A stretch of 64,000 nt of DNA from Paraburkholderia sp. FT54 (GCF_031585635.1 NZ_CP134196.1:2418001-2482000), one strand, 5' to 3'. Shown: positions 54,028-62,127, counted from the stretch's first letter. Numbers and translations: made by a program. The notes: a model not told the origin generated them from the letters alone.

Positions 54028-55271
54028 TCTGATCGACATTCGTGTGTGTTGGTCGCGGTAGCCGACAGCGTTCCCGCATCGACCAGCATTTCATGAAATG
54101 CACTGAACACGCGGCGCATTTGTGGAAGTTTGTACGGAAAGGAGGTCGCGTCATCCATATCGTGCACGATCATACCTGTCGCAATTTCAAAAATAAGCAG
54201 CCTTCCATCCTCTGTTTCGGCGCAGTCGAATCCGACGTAATCCAGACCTGTCAGCTCGGCTACAGCGCGCAAAGCTCCACGATGGCGCACCGCAAAGGTC
54301 GTGTCAAAATTGCTCATTAGACGTTCCTCTTCATCCCGACGCTCGGGATGCGCGATCATCTCCGCATATGGGTAGTGAACCATCCAGTGCGCCGAAATAC
54401 CCATATGACACAAAAAGGGCGTCATACCGACCATCACGATCCGGTATTTTCGGAACAGACCGTCTGCACTGCTGTAATCGATGAAGGGTGCGATGTAAAA
54501 CTCGGCATCAGCCGTTCGATCCGCGTAATCGGCAAGTTCCGCAGGACACGAAACGCGCTCCAACCCATTGCCGGCATGCGATTCGACCGGGCGGATAATG
54601 AGCGGATAGTTCAAGTCCAGCATGAAGAGGTTGTCGGAACGACCCGCGAGCAGATCCAGAATTTGAGCGCGCGAAACACGTGTCGTTGGCGCCATACAAA
54701 TGCCCGGGACACGTCCCAGCAACGCGTAGGCAGCATCGCGCGTCGTATGCGCGATGCCTTCGGGCTCGTTGAGCACGCGCTTGCTTGTCTGACGCAACAA
54801 CGCGGCGATCCGGGTGAGAGCTGCCGCGTTTTTATCCAGCGCGCACGCCGCCACCAGGACGACGTCGTGCTCCGGCAAACCGTATTCCTGCGTGGCGTGT
54901 CCATCGACATAAAGCACGTCGATCTGCAGGTCGGCGTGATCAAGCAGGCACTCGAACGGCGTATTTGCCATCAGGTCGCCAGGCGCTTTCAGCACGAGCA
55001 ACTTCAGCGATGGATTCTCGTTACTGGCATTCCTGATACGGTACAGTCGGCGCATCTGTAGTGCCTGCTGCTGAACGGCAAGCGCAGCCTGTTTTTCGTA
55101 CTTCATCTCCAACACAAGCGAGAGATCGAGTAGTGCTTCCGGATCGTCATGGTCCTGTGCGTACTCAAGCAGACTCACGCCGATTGGCGTCAGATCGTTG
55201 CCGGCGGTTGTCGCCCTTAATAGCACGCTCAGGCCCAGTGATTGATAGACCTGACGGGCTGAATCAGTCAT
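54024..55271 (-). CDS. ATP-grasp ligase with helical N-terminal region
   Basis: 415 residues from ATG 55271, within the last codons of the small peptide gene; longer frames are rejected. Residues ~20-80 look like TPR-type helices. The ATP-grasp fold covers ~195-395: IIRPVESHAGNGLERVSC is the ATP-binding loop, FRKYRIVMVGMTPFLCHMG the middle, and DYVGFDCAETEDGRLLIFEI ends in EIATG where many ligases have EIN. ATP-grasp enzymes join a carboxylate to an amine or alcohol through an acyl-phosphate. Together with the small peptide this could be a RiPP-type modification, or a free amino-acid ligase supplied by the aminotransferase. Confidence 0.8.
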   Translation of the reverse strand: MTDSARQVYQSLGLSVLLRATTAGNDLTPIGVSLLEYAQDHDDPEALLDLSLVLEMKYEKQAALAVQQQALQMRRLYRIRNASNENPSLKLLVLKAPGDLMANTPFECLLDHADLQIDVLYVDGHATQEYGLPEHDVVLVAACALDKNAAALTRIAALLRQTSKRVLNEPEGIAHTTRDAAYALLGRVPGICMAPTTRVSRAQILDLLAGRSDNLFMLDLNYPLIIRPVESHAGNGLERVSCPAELADYADRTADAEFYIAPFIDYSSADGLFRKYRIVMVGMTPFLCHMGISAHWMVHYPYAEMIAHPERRDEEERLMSNFDTTFAVRHRGALRAVAELTGLDYVGFDCAETEDGRLLIFEIATGMIVHDMDDATSFPYKLPQMRRVFSAFHEMLVDAGTLSATATNTHECRSE

Positions 55272-55479
55272 GGCCGTCCCATTCGCTCGCATTTGAATCC
55301 GATACAACCTGAAGCGCAGAAGCCCGCACGCCAACATATCCCACTTCTTCCTCGAACCAACCCTGGAGAATGGTCTGCCCGGACTTCGCTCCGCGATTCG
55401 CCGACCTCTCACGCACCGGCGAGTTGTCGACAACCAGCGACAGACCTACAGGGATTGCGCGGTCCTTCGGTACGCCCAT
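55264..55479 (-). CDS. 71-residue peptide, possible precursor or scaffold peptide
   Basis: 71 residues from ATG 55479, chosen for the very good AGAGAGGAA 6 nt upstream; a longer frame to 55578 has a basic tail and is unlikely. It begins MGVPKDRAIPVGLSLVVD, has a basic centre (RERSANRGAKSGQ), then FEEEVGYVGVRASALQVVS and ends in an acidic, aromatic tail SEWDGHD. No signal peptide, cysteine or membrane segment. The stop overlaps the ATP-grasp start by 8 nt. I do not recognise the family. Size and coupling to a ligase are typical of RiPP precursors, but a small structural partner of the ligase is equally possible. Confidence 0.7.
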   Translation of the reverse strand: MGVPKDRAIPVGLSLVVDNSPVRERSANRGAKSGQTILQGWFEEEVGYVGVRASALQVVSDSNASEWDGHD

Positions 55480-55931
55480 GTTTATTCCTCTCTGTGTGAA
55501 AATGGCAGCGTGCTGCGTCCAGCGACCGCTACCTCGAGTGCGCAGTCGGATTGCGTTACGCGTCGTCATAACGTCCATACGGGCAAGATGGTAGACGCGG
55601 GGATCTTGCAGTCTTTTCGCGCGAAGATGAAAAAGAGTTAATGCAACAGCTCATACAGCGCCGCGCGATGCCGAATTCCGCATGCGCTGCCTGCTTGACG
55701 ACTTGATGACTTTGTATGAAACAGACATCGAACTCGCTGGCCGCTACGTCGCTCATACTGTCAAAGAGACGTTCAGGTCGAAACGCATTCGGGGTTGCAG
55801 GGCACGATAAGCGGCCAGCACCCACGAACAGCTTACCGGGGTCGCGCGAACAAAAAACAGGCGCCCGCTCTTCGGGTCGAAGGCGTAGTTGCGCGTTCGC
55901 ATTCAGTTTCAGATCGGACTTCACTTCTCCC
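55480..55931 (-). other. Interval upstream of the peptide operon with an uncertain open frame
   Basis: 452 bp. A minus-strand frame could start at GTG ~55921 (GGGGAGAA upstream) or ATG 55951 inside the end of the response-regulator pseudogene and run to 55556 (~120-130 residues, contains FCSRDPGKLFVGAGRLSC). No domain is recognised, and the composition looks random after ~60 residues. It could be remnant DNA from a lost histidine kinase gene. The promoter of the peptide operon must lie between ~55500 and 55600. Confidence 0.35.
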
Positions 55932-56591
55932 CTACTCGTCTCTGATGACATATCCAACCCTCCGCACCGTTTCGATCGTCTCCGCCCCGAGCTTCCTGCG
56001 AAGGTTGGAGATGTGAACCTGGATCGCATTACTCTCTACTTCCTCTTGCCACCCATAGATGCAGTCTTCGAGCGTCGACGACGACTGAGGTATGCCACGG
56101 TAGGCAATAAGCTGGAGCAGGATTGCCCACTCCCGTGCCGATATCGTGACCGGTACACCCGCGCGCGTCACCGCTCGCGATGCCGTGTCGATAATCAGTT
56201 CGCGGTGCCGGATCTGACCCGTACTGCTCCCTGAGAGCGACGTACTAACGCGCGACATCGAGCGACCAGTTCGCGCGAATCGAACGGCTTGTTCAGATGG
56301 TCGTCGGCGCCGGCCTCGAGGGCACGTACACAATCGGCGACGCTGTCACTTTCCTTGAAGGTGAAGACCGGCACCGCACGATTGATGCGACGTAACCGGA
56401 CAAGAAGATCGAGATCTCGACCCGCGGGGCAACATCATGTTCAAGACGACCAGCGCATATCGCGCCGTGCTGAGTGCGAGCTGCACCTGGCGATCGTTCC
56501 TGACACGGTCGACGGCATAGCCTTGGGCGCGCAGAATCGACGACAGTCGCCTTGCGTCCCGCTCAACCGATTCGGCTAAAAGAATACGCAT
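55932..56591 (-). pseudogene. Decayed OmpR-family response regulator
   Basis: It starts at ATG 56591 with MRILLAESVERDARRL. The usual acidic pair reads ES and the phospho-acceptor is Asn51 (ALVVLNMMLP). A frameshift near 56424 moves the rest of the receiver domain (DLDLLVRLRRINRAVPVF, then ADDHLNKPFDSRELVAR) to another frame. A second frameshift near 56235 leads to the DNA-binding domain SAREWAILLQLIAYRGI and VHISNLRRKLGAETIETV, which is intact to its end. The gene can no longer make a phosphorylatable full-length protein. Confidence 0.8.
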
Positions 56592-56598
56592 GCATGCC

Positions 56599-56613
56599 TT
56601 GTCCGTAGGACAA
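56599..56613. promoter_or_regulatory. Perfect dyad TTGTCC-GTA-GGACAA
   Basis: A 6-bp inverted repeat with a 3-bp spacer, directly upstream of the regulator pseudogene and ~180 bp before the porin. A related palindrome TGTCCGGACA lies just after the porin (57935-57944). This is a candidate regulator site with no proof of function. Confidence 0.3.
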
Positions 56614-56792
56614 ATATTTTTCGCCTTTATTCCGCACGGGATAAGTGATCAGCCGTATGCGCAAGAGAACCAGCAATTCTGAATTGGTGTGACGGACGAG
56701 GACCCGCGTCCATTCCAATGATTAAGATGCCGTGGGCTTCATCTCACAGAAGTTGAGCCTTTCTAACATCTCTTTCGCTTTGGAGAACCTGA

Positions 56793-57929
56793 ATCAAAAA
56801 AAAGTCTTTGCTTGCAGTTAGTGCATTGTGTCTTTCGGCGAGCGCCGCCCATGCACAAAGCAGCGTCACGCTATATGGTTTAATCGATGCAGGTCTGACC
56901 TACACCAACAATCAGCACGGTCAGAAAAACTTCCAGGCAACCAGCGGCGACACAAACGGCAGCCGTTGGGGATTGCGTGGCGCCGAGGATCTTGGCGGCG
57001 GACTGAAAGCCATCTTCACATTGGAAAACGGGTTTAGCATTCAAAACGGCTCGCTTGGTCAAGGCGGCCGCATGTTTGGACGTCAGGCATTCGTCGGTCT
57101 GTCGAGTGAAACGTATGGCGCACTGACCGCCGGTCGTCAATACGACTCCGTGGTCGATTACCTTGGCCCACTTTCGTTGACCGGCACACAATACGGCGGC
57201 ACGCACTTCGCCCACCCATACGACAACGATAACCTGGACAACTCCTTCCGGGTCAGCAATTCGGTCAAGTATCAAAGCATCAACTACGGCGGCCTCAAGT
57301 TCGGCGGCCTGTACGGTTTCTCGAACCAGGCTGGTGGATTCGCCTCGAATCGTGCGTATAGCGTTGGTGCGTCCTATAACTGGGGTCCGTTGAATGCAGC
57401 AGTCGGCTACCTCCAACTGAATAACTCGGGTTCGACATTTCCGGCGGGTGCGGTTTCTGACGACGCGACGTTTAGCGCGGGCAACCAGCGCACGTTTGGC
57501 GGCGGCCTCAGCTATGCTTTCGGTCCTGCAGTGGCGGGTGTCGTGATCACGCAGACTAAATTGTCCGCAGCGACAGGTATTGGCGCGTATGCCTCCGGTA
57601 CGAGTAAGGGGCTGACGTTGACAGGCGGCGATGCCCGATTTACGAACTACGAACTGAACGGACGCTATAACCTGACGCCGGCATTGGCTCTCATCGGGTC
57701 CTACACATTTACCGATGCACGCGTAAGCGGCGTCAGCCCGAAATATAATCAGATCAACTTGCGCACGGATTACTCGCTGTCCAAGCGCACCGACGTTTAT
57801 CTCGAGGGTGTCTATCAGCACGTGAGCGGTGCTGGCAACTCCGGCATCACCGCGAACATCACCGGCCTGTCAGCGTCGTCGGGCAACAGTCAGGTAGCGG
57901 CAATAATTGGCTTGAGGACGCGCTTCTAA
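56793..57929 (+). CDS. Burkholderia-type outer-membrane porin with an ATC start codon
   Basis: 378 residues if translation begins at ATC 56793. That codon lies 8 nt after GGAG and is followed by AAA AAA AAG, giving the standard porin signal peptide KKKSLLAVSALCLSASAAHA. The first regular start in frame, TTG 56808, would lose the lysines and has no Shine-Dalgarno site. The mature protein begins QSSVTLYGLIDAGLTY and ends in aromatic phenylalanine (GLRTRF), as in trimeric 16-strand Gram-negative porins (Porin_4). The barrel is intact, so the gene is either expressed from ATC or silenced by a point mutation of ATG. Confidence 0.85.
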   Translation: MKKKSLLAVSALCLSASAAHAQSSVTLYGLIDAGLTYTNNQHGQKNFQATSGDTNGSRWGLRGAEDLGGGLKAIFTLENGFSIQNGSLGQGGRMFGRQAFVGLSSETYGALTAGRQYDSVVDYLGPLSLTGTQYGGTHFAHPYDNDNLDNSFRVSNSVKYQSINYGGLKFGGLYGFSNQAGGFASNRAYSVGASYNWGPLNAAVGYLQLNNSGSTFPAGAVSDDATFSAGNQRTFGGGLSYAFGPAVAGVVITQTKLSAATGIGAYASGTSKGLTLTGGDARFTNYELNGRYNLTPALALIGSYTFTDARVSGVSPKYNQINLRTDYSLSKRTDVYLEGVYQHVSGAGNSGITANITGLSASSGNSQVAAIIGLRTRF

Positions 57930-58031
57930 TAGGTTGTCCGGACATCCGCCGTTGCTGCGCCAACGTGCAGCGCGACGGATTCTGCAGGTAACTGCGTGTC
58001 ATGTTCTCGTTGCAGTACGAACCCGCGCGGC

Positions 58032-59396
58032 TCAGCGGATGTAACTCGTGAATCTCACGGAGGCCTTGCACCCGGGTTGATTGTCCGAAAGCTCGAACTC
58101 CGCGTCATGCACGCGCGCGATCGCTGCAACGAGGCTCAGCCCGAGACCGTGTCCGGACGCCTTCGAATGTAAATTCATACTTCGATAGAACGGCCGCAAA
58201 ACCGCTTCGCGCTCGGCAAGAGCGATGCCCGGACCGGTATCGGTGATTTCGACGATGACCCGTTCTCCGTTGCAGTGCGCGGTCAACAGGATCGCTCCGC
58301 CAGTAGGCGTAAACTTCAACGCATTATCGAGTAGATTCTCAACCGCGCCGAACAGCAGATCGACGTCCCCAATGACGTGAACCGGCGATTGTGCCTGCAC
58401 TGTCATCCGAATTCCTCGCTCGTGGGCGAGCGGCTCGTAGAGTTCTACGAGGTCGCGCAATACGGTGTCGATCGCAACCGGCGCGAAACTCGCACGGCGA
58501 ACGCTTGCCTCGACGTCAGCGATTCTGAGCAATGCGGTGAACCGGTTCAGCACGAGGTCCGATTGCGTGATCGCGGTTTCGACAGCGTCGGAATAGTCCT
58601 CGCGCGTTCGAGAGCGGCGACTCGCCCGCTCCAGACCTGCGCGCAGTTGCGTCATAGGCGTGCGGAGATCGTGTGCAACACCCGCGCACACACCGCGGAC
58701 CTCTTCGACCAGACGCTCGATCTCGTCGAGCATCGTATTGACGATCGTGGCTAGCCGATCCAGGTCGTGACTCGTGCCGCGTGTCGGCAGGCGACGATTC
58801 AGCTTGCCCGCCATGATTTCACGACTCGTCTCGCCTATCTCGCGAATCCGCCGGTTCGACATGCCGTTGAGCGCCCTCCCGCAAACAATGGCCAACAGGA
58901 TCGTAATCAGCACGCCGGCGCACAAAGTCCTCACCAGCGTGCGGTCAAAACTGGATATCTCGTCGATCGAATGTCCGACCAGGATGCGCAAACCACTGGT
59001 GGTCGGCACGATGATGCCGCGATAGTGGCCGGCCGATCCGACGCCACCGCCGGCGAGGGGCTGCGTGTAGTCGAACGGTACGCGGTCGAGCCGATCAGGT
59101 AATCTGGTCATGTTCCCCGCAAGCCATGTGCCGTTGCCATCGAACACGCCATAAGGCCGGCTGGTGGCAATGTCGCGCCGGCACAATGCCGTAATGGTGG
59201 CGACTGCCTCCGCACGTCCGATCGACTGAAATTCCGTCACTTCGCCGCGCAAACGTTCATCCACTTCACGCACCAGATAGCTGCTCGTCAACCAGTACAA
59301 CAGCGTAAATAGCACGATCGTGGAGCTGACGAACACGCCAAGCAACCAGACGATCCCAGGGACGCTGGCCGGAATGCGTTGGCGAATTCTATTCAT
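58032..59396 (-). CDS. Sensor histidine kinase
   Basis: 454 residues from ATG 59396, overlapping the response regulator's end by 8 nt. Membrane segments lie at ~14-38 and ~158-178 around a ~115-residue periplasmic region. HAMP (NRRIREIGETSREIMAGKL) is followed by the H-box GVAHDLRTPMTQLRAG, and then NLLDNALKFTP, DTGPGIAL and GHGLGLSLV. It forms an operon with the response regulator and the phosphodiesterase gene, and probably senses a signal linked to phosphate esters or the envelope. Confidence 0.93.
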   Translation of the reverse strand: MNRIRQRIPASVPGIVWLLGVFVSSTIVLFTLLYWLTSSYLVREVDERLRGEVTEFQSIGRAEAVATITALCRRDIATSRPYGVFDGNGTWLAGNMTRLPDRLDRVPFDYTQPLAGGGVGSAGHYRGIIVPTTSGLRILVGHSIDEISSFDRTLVRTLCAGVLITILLAIVCGRALNGMSNRRIREIGETSREIMAGKLNRRLPTRGTSHDLDRLATIVNTMLDEIERLVEEVRGVCAGVAHDLRTPMTQLRAGLERASRRSRTREDYSDAVETAITQSDLVLNRFTALLRIADVEASVRRASFAPVAIDTVLRDLVELYEPLAHERGIRMTVQAQSPVHVIGDVDLLFGAVENLLDNALKFTPTGGAILLTAHCNGERVIVEITDTGPGIALAEREAVLRPFYRSMNLHSKASGHGLGLSLVAAIARVHDAEFELSDNQPGCKASVRFTSYIR

Positions 59397-60105
59397 GAAT
59401 GATATAGCCGACATTGCGCACAGTGGCGATCATGCCCGACAGCCGACCGTTGCAACTCACCTTGCGGCGCAGATTGGAGATATGCATATCGACGACGTTC
59501 GTCTCCGCGTTGAACCGGTAATTCCAGACGGATTCGAACAGCATTGCACGGGTGACGACTTGTCCCGCGTGTCGCATGAGGAATTCGAGCAGGCCGTACT
59601 CGCGCGACTGCAATTCGAGCGTGCAATCCGCCCGCTTCACGAAACGCGTGACGGGATCGAGCGTGAGATTCCCGACTCTGAGCAGCGACGGTTCGCCGAC
59701 GGACGAGTGACGGCGTAGCAACGCGTTCAGCCGCGCCGTGAGTTCGAGTCCGTCGAACGGCTTGGTGACGTAATCGTCGCCGCCTGCGCGCAACCCACGT
59801 ATGCGCTCATCGACCGCACCTAGTGCGCTCAGGATCAACACAGGCGTGCTCCGGCCGACGTTGCGCAGCGTCGCGAGGATCGAGAGTCCATCGATATCCG
59901 GCAGCATGCGATCGAGGATCACTGCGTCGTACTCGCCGTTCATTGCTCGCAGTAGCCCATGATGACCGGTCGACACTTCCTCGACCTCGAAGCCATAGTC
60001 CTCCAGTGCCGCAGTGATCTCTACCGCGACGTGCGGATCGTCCTCGACGACCAGCACGCGCGGCGGCTTCCCGCACAGGCGGGCAATCGGCAGTTCACTT
60101 GCCAA
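59389..60105 (-). CDS. OmpR-family response regulator with a TTG start
   Basis: 238 residues from TTG 60105, which has AAGGAGA 8-9 nt upstream and overlaps the phosphodiesterase stop by 11 nt. A GTG at 60192 would need a 98-nt overlap and lacks a site. The receiver domain has VLVVEDDPHVAV, phospho-acceptor in AVILDRMLPDIDG and lysine in YVTKPFDGL. The winged helix follows (QSREYGLLEFLMRHAGQVVTRAML). It is co-transcribed with the kinase and, unusually, with the upstream phosphodiesterase gene. Confidence 0.9.
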   Translation of the reverse strand: MASELPIARLCGKPPRVLVVEDDPHVAVEITAALEDYGFEVEEVSTGHHGLLRAMNGEYDAVILDRMLPDIDGLSILATLRNVGRSTPVLILSALGAVDERIRGLRAGGDDYVTKPFDGLELTARLNALLRRHSSVGEPSLLRVGNLTLDPVTRFVKRADCTLELQSREYGLLEFLMRHAGQVVTRAMLFESVWNYRFNAETNVVDMHISNLRRKVSCNGRLSGMIATVRNVGYIIHE

Positions 60106-61651
60106 GTGGAGCGTCTCCTTGTTGGGCTTGCGCGAGTTGTCCGGACCGGACCCAGTTCGTGGCAGGCAATACAGCCGTGCCCTCTTCCACAACGGCCTGC
60201 AACTCAGCGGGCGAGAGGCCCAGTGCGGCCAGAATGGTCGGCGCGACCTGTGTGGTCGAAACGGGGAATGTCACGCGGCGACCCGAATTCGCCAGCTGCG
60301 GGCCAGCAACGAGCAACGCCACCGCCGTGTCGTCGTCATGAAAACCGCCGTGTTCGGCGAGTTTGCCATCGTCTGGTTTCGCGAATATGACACCGTCTTT
60401 CGACACCACGACGATATCCGGTGTCCGGCTATCCTGGGCCGGCGCCGGGAAGCGCATGGCGAGACGATCGCCGTTCAGCACGTCCGCGATGCCAAGTGCG
60501 TTGGCGTGCGCGCGCAATGCGGCGCTGATCTTCGGCGCCGCGCTCCCGTCGTGCAACCAGATCAAAGCGCCGTGGTCGGTCGTCAACTGCGCGAGCGCGC
60601 CGGGTGCCGCGTCGGCAATCACTTTCTGCAATTTGCGCTCGTCGATCTTGTCCAGTCGTGACGGATCGATCGGACCGTTGCCATGTTTTGCGGTGACGAT
60701 CACGAGCGTTCTGTCGCGCAGATGCTGTCGCGCGAGTTCGTCGACCATTCTGCCGATCAACTGATCCGTGTAACCGATTGCGCGATCCACACCGGGCGTC
60801 AATGTGCCGTTGGCGTCCCGATAGCCGTACAGTTTCTGTGCAACATTGACAGCCTGCAGATTCAGCCCAAACACATTCGGTACTTGCACATGGCGGCTGC
60901 CGTCGTGCGTCAGTCCGTCGATTTCATTCAGCACGGCACGCGCCTTGATGCCATCGTAGTCCTCGGTGCGCGCAAGCGAACCGGTGATTCCACCCGTGTC
61001 CGTGTGATCGAGTCCTTCGAAGTTCGCACCGATTTCCGGCACGAACAGATCGTCGACGCCGCGCCCGGACGGTCCGTTGACGAGTTCATAAGCGGGATGC
61101 TTGTCGGTCCAGGCCGTATAGCCGCCGGCATCGTGTATGGCTTCGAAAATCGTGTTCACCCGCAAGTACGAGTGCGGATAGACCGGCGCGCAACCGCGTT
61201 GCGGATCGCGCGGCAACTTCGCGGGATCGATCGTTTCACGACCGTCGGTGCCCGCCATGTCGAGCGTTTCGTCGTAGAGCACCGCCGTGCCTCTGCGGCT
61301 GCAATCGCTACTGGGAGCGGCCAGCATGCGGTCGTACGAAGCGTCGTAGTAAACACCCGTCACGGCCGGTGTGCCGCCCGTCGTCAAGGCGAGCAAGCCG
61401 GGAAACGAATCGGCGGGCGCCACCGTGTGCGCATTGGTGTAGTCGATCCCCTGCTGCGCCAGTTTGGCAATTGCGCTCGCTGGGTGCAAGCGCATAAAGT
61501 TATCGAGGTCACTCGCATGCAGACCATCGACGCTGATCAGCAGCACGTGTTGCACCGGCGCGCCTGCTGGCAGTGTTCCGGCGCATGCTATGCCGACCGT
61601 GGAAAAGGCTACGGAAAGGGCAATGCCGAGTTTTGAAAAGATCGGTTTCAT
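60095..61651 (-). CDS. Secreted type I phosphodiesterase/alkaline phosphatase superfamily protein
   Basis: 518 residues with a signal peptide (cleavage near GIACAG). Metal and catalytic sites of the nucleotide pyrophosphatase/phosphodiesterase fold are visible: VLLISVDGLHASDL, then the nucleophile region APADSFPGLLALTTGG, then IVTAKHGNGPID (in place of the usual SDHG), TTDHGALI and AEHGGFHDDDTAV. It should hydrolyse phosphate esters or nucleotides in the periplasm. It heads the operon with a response regulator and kinase. Next to it lies the exbB-tonB remnant, so this locus may once have had its own TonB-linked uptake. Confidence 0.88.
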   Translation of the reverse strand: MKPIFSKLGIALSVAFSTVGIACAGTLPAGAPVQHVLLISVDGLHASDLDNFMRLHPASAIAKLAQQGIDYTNAHTVAPADSFPGLLALTTGGTPAVTGVYYDASYDRMLAAPSSDCSRRGTAVLYDETLDMAGTDGRETIDPAKLPRDPQRGCAPVYPHSYLRVNTIFEAIHDAGGYTAWTDKHPAYELVNGPSGRGVDDLFVPEIGANFEGLDHTDTGGITGSLARTEDYDGIKARAVLNEIDGLTHDGSRHVQVPNVFGLNLQAVNVAQKLYGYRDANGTLTPGVDRAIGYTDQLIGRMVDELARQHLRDRTLVIVTAKHGNGPIDPSRLDKIDERKLQKVIADAAPGALAQLTTDHGALIWLHDGSAAPKISAALRAHANALGIADVLNGDRLAMRFPAPAQDSRTPDIVVVSKDGVIFAKPDDGKLAEHGGFHDDDTAVALLVAGPQLANSGRRVTFPVSTTQVAPTILAALGLSPAELQAVVEEGTAVLPATNWVRSGQLAQAQQGDAPLGK

Positions 61652-61683
61652 TCTTGCTCGTTGAGTTTAAAGGTAACCCACAA

Positions 61684-62029
61684 TTATTCGGATAGCGTCT
61701 TGCCTGCGAACGCGGCATCAGGCTTCAGGCACGCGGCGTCCCTGACGGCAGCCAGCGCTGCGCGATCCAGCAGTCCAACGCCGCTCGACACGACGACTCT
61801 CACGCCCGACACCGTGCCATCGCGGCGCTGGAAAGCGACCCGCGATGCCGGCCATCCGTGCCGATTCCGGGTAATGCAGCGCGGCCTGGATGGCGGCTCG
61901 CAACGCCGCTTCGCGCATCACGACTTCTTCCAGATGGGCATCGATATCCTCGCGATCGCGCACGCCTTGCAGCCGCACTGCCGCACTGAAGAGTTGCGCA
62001 ATCGGTAGGTCGCGATACTGCGCGACCAC
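61684..62029 (-). pseudogene. exbB-tonB deletion fusion (pseudogene)
   Basis: Reading the minus strand from 62029: AQYRDLPIAQLFSAAVRLQG and EDIDAHLEEVVMREA match the middle of ExbB (residues ~75-110 of the intact copy at 46.9 kb). The frame then passes directly into ALRAAIQAALHYPESARMAG, the TonB C-terminal domain. The join lies at ~61903-61910 with a short GCG microhomology. After AGIAGR a frameshift, best explained by an 11-nt deletion, puts VAFQRRDGTVSGVRVVVSSG and the last 30 codons in another frame, ending TLSE-stop at 61684. exbD and the ends of both genes are gone. Confidence 0.85.
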
Positions 62030-62053
62030 ACGCTCTCCTCACCTCAACTTCCC

Positions 62054-62127
62054 GAACCGCCCGGTGCGGACCCGCATGCCAGGTGCTGTGGCAGGGGTAC
62101 GGCCTCACGGCCGTCCCCTATGCCGAT
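62054..62127 (+). mobile_element. Relic of a group II intron 3' end (domains V and VI)
   Basis: GAACCGCCCGGTGCGGACCC and the bases after it match the bacterial group II intron domain V pattern. The distal helix TGCG/CGCA (62065-62068 with 62073-62076) is capped by GACC. A 2-nt bulge TG (62077-62078) follows. The proximal helix (62056-62064 with 62079-62087) has 7 of 9 pairs. Domain VI follows: GGGG/CCCC and ACGGCC/GGCCGT (62094-62118), then TATGCCGAT with a candidate branch A at 62120, 7 nt before an AT end. No reverse transcriptase gene or 5' part is present. The hairpin could also serve as terminator of the next gene. Confidence 0.55.

Noticed and set aside
55556..55951. Possible 130-residue protein between the peptide operon and the regulator pseudogene
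   Set aside because: There is a fair ribosome binding site but no recognisable domain, and the composition looks random in the second half; it is treated as uncertain remnant DNA.
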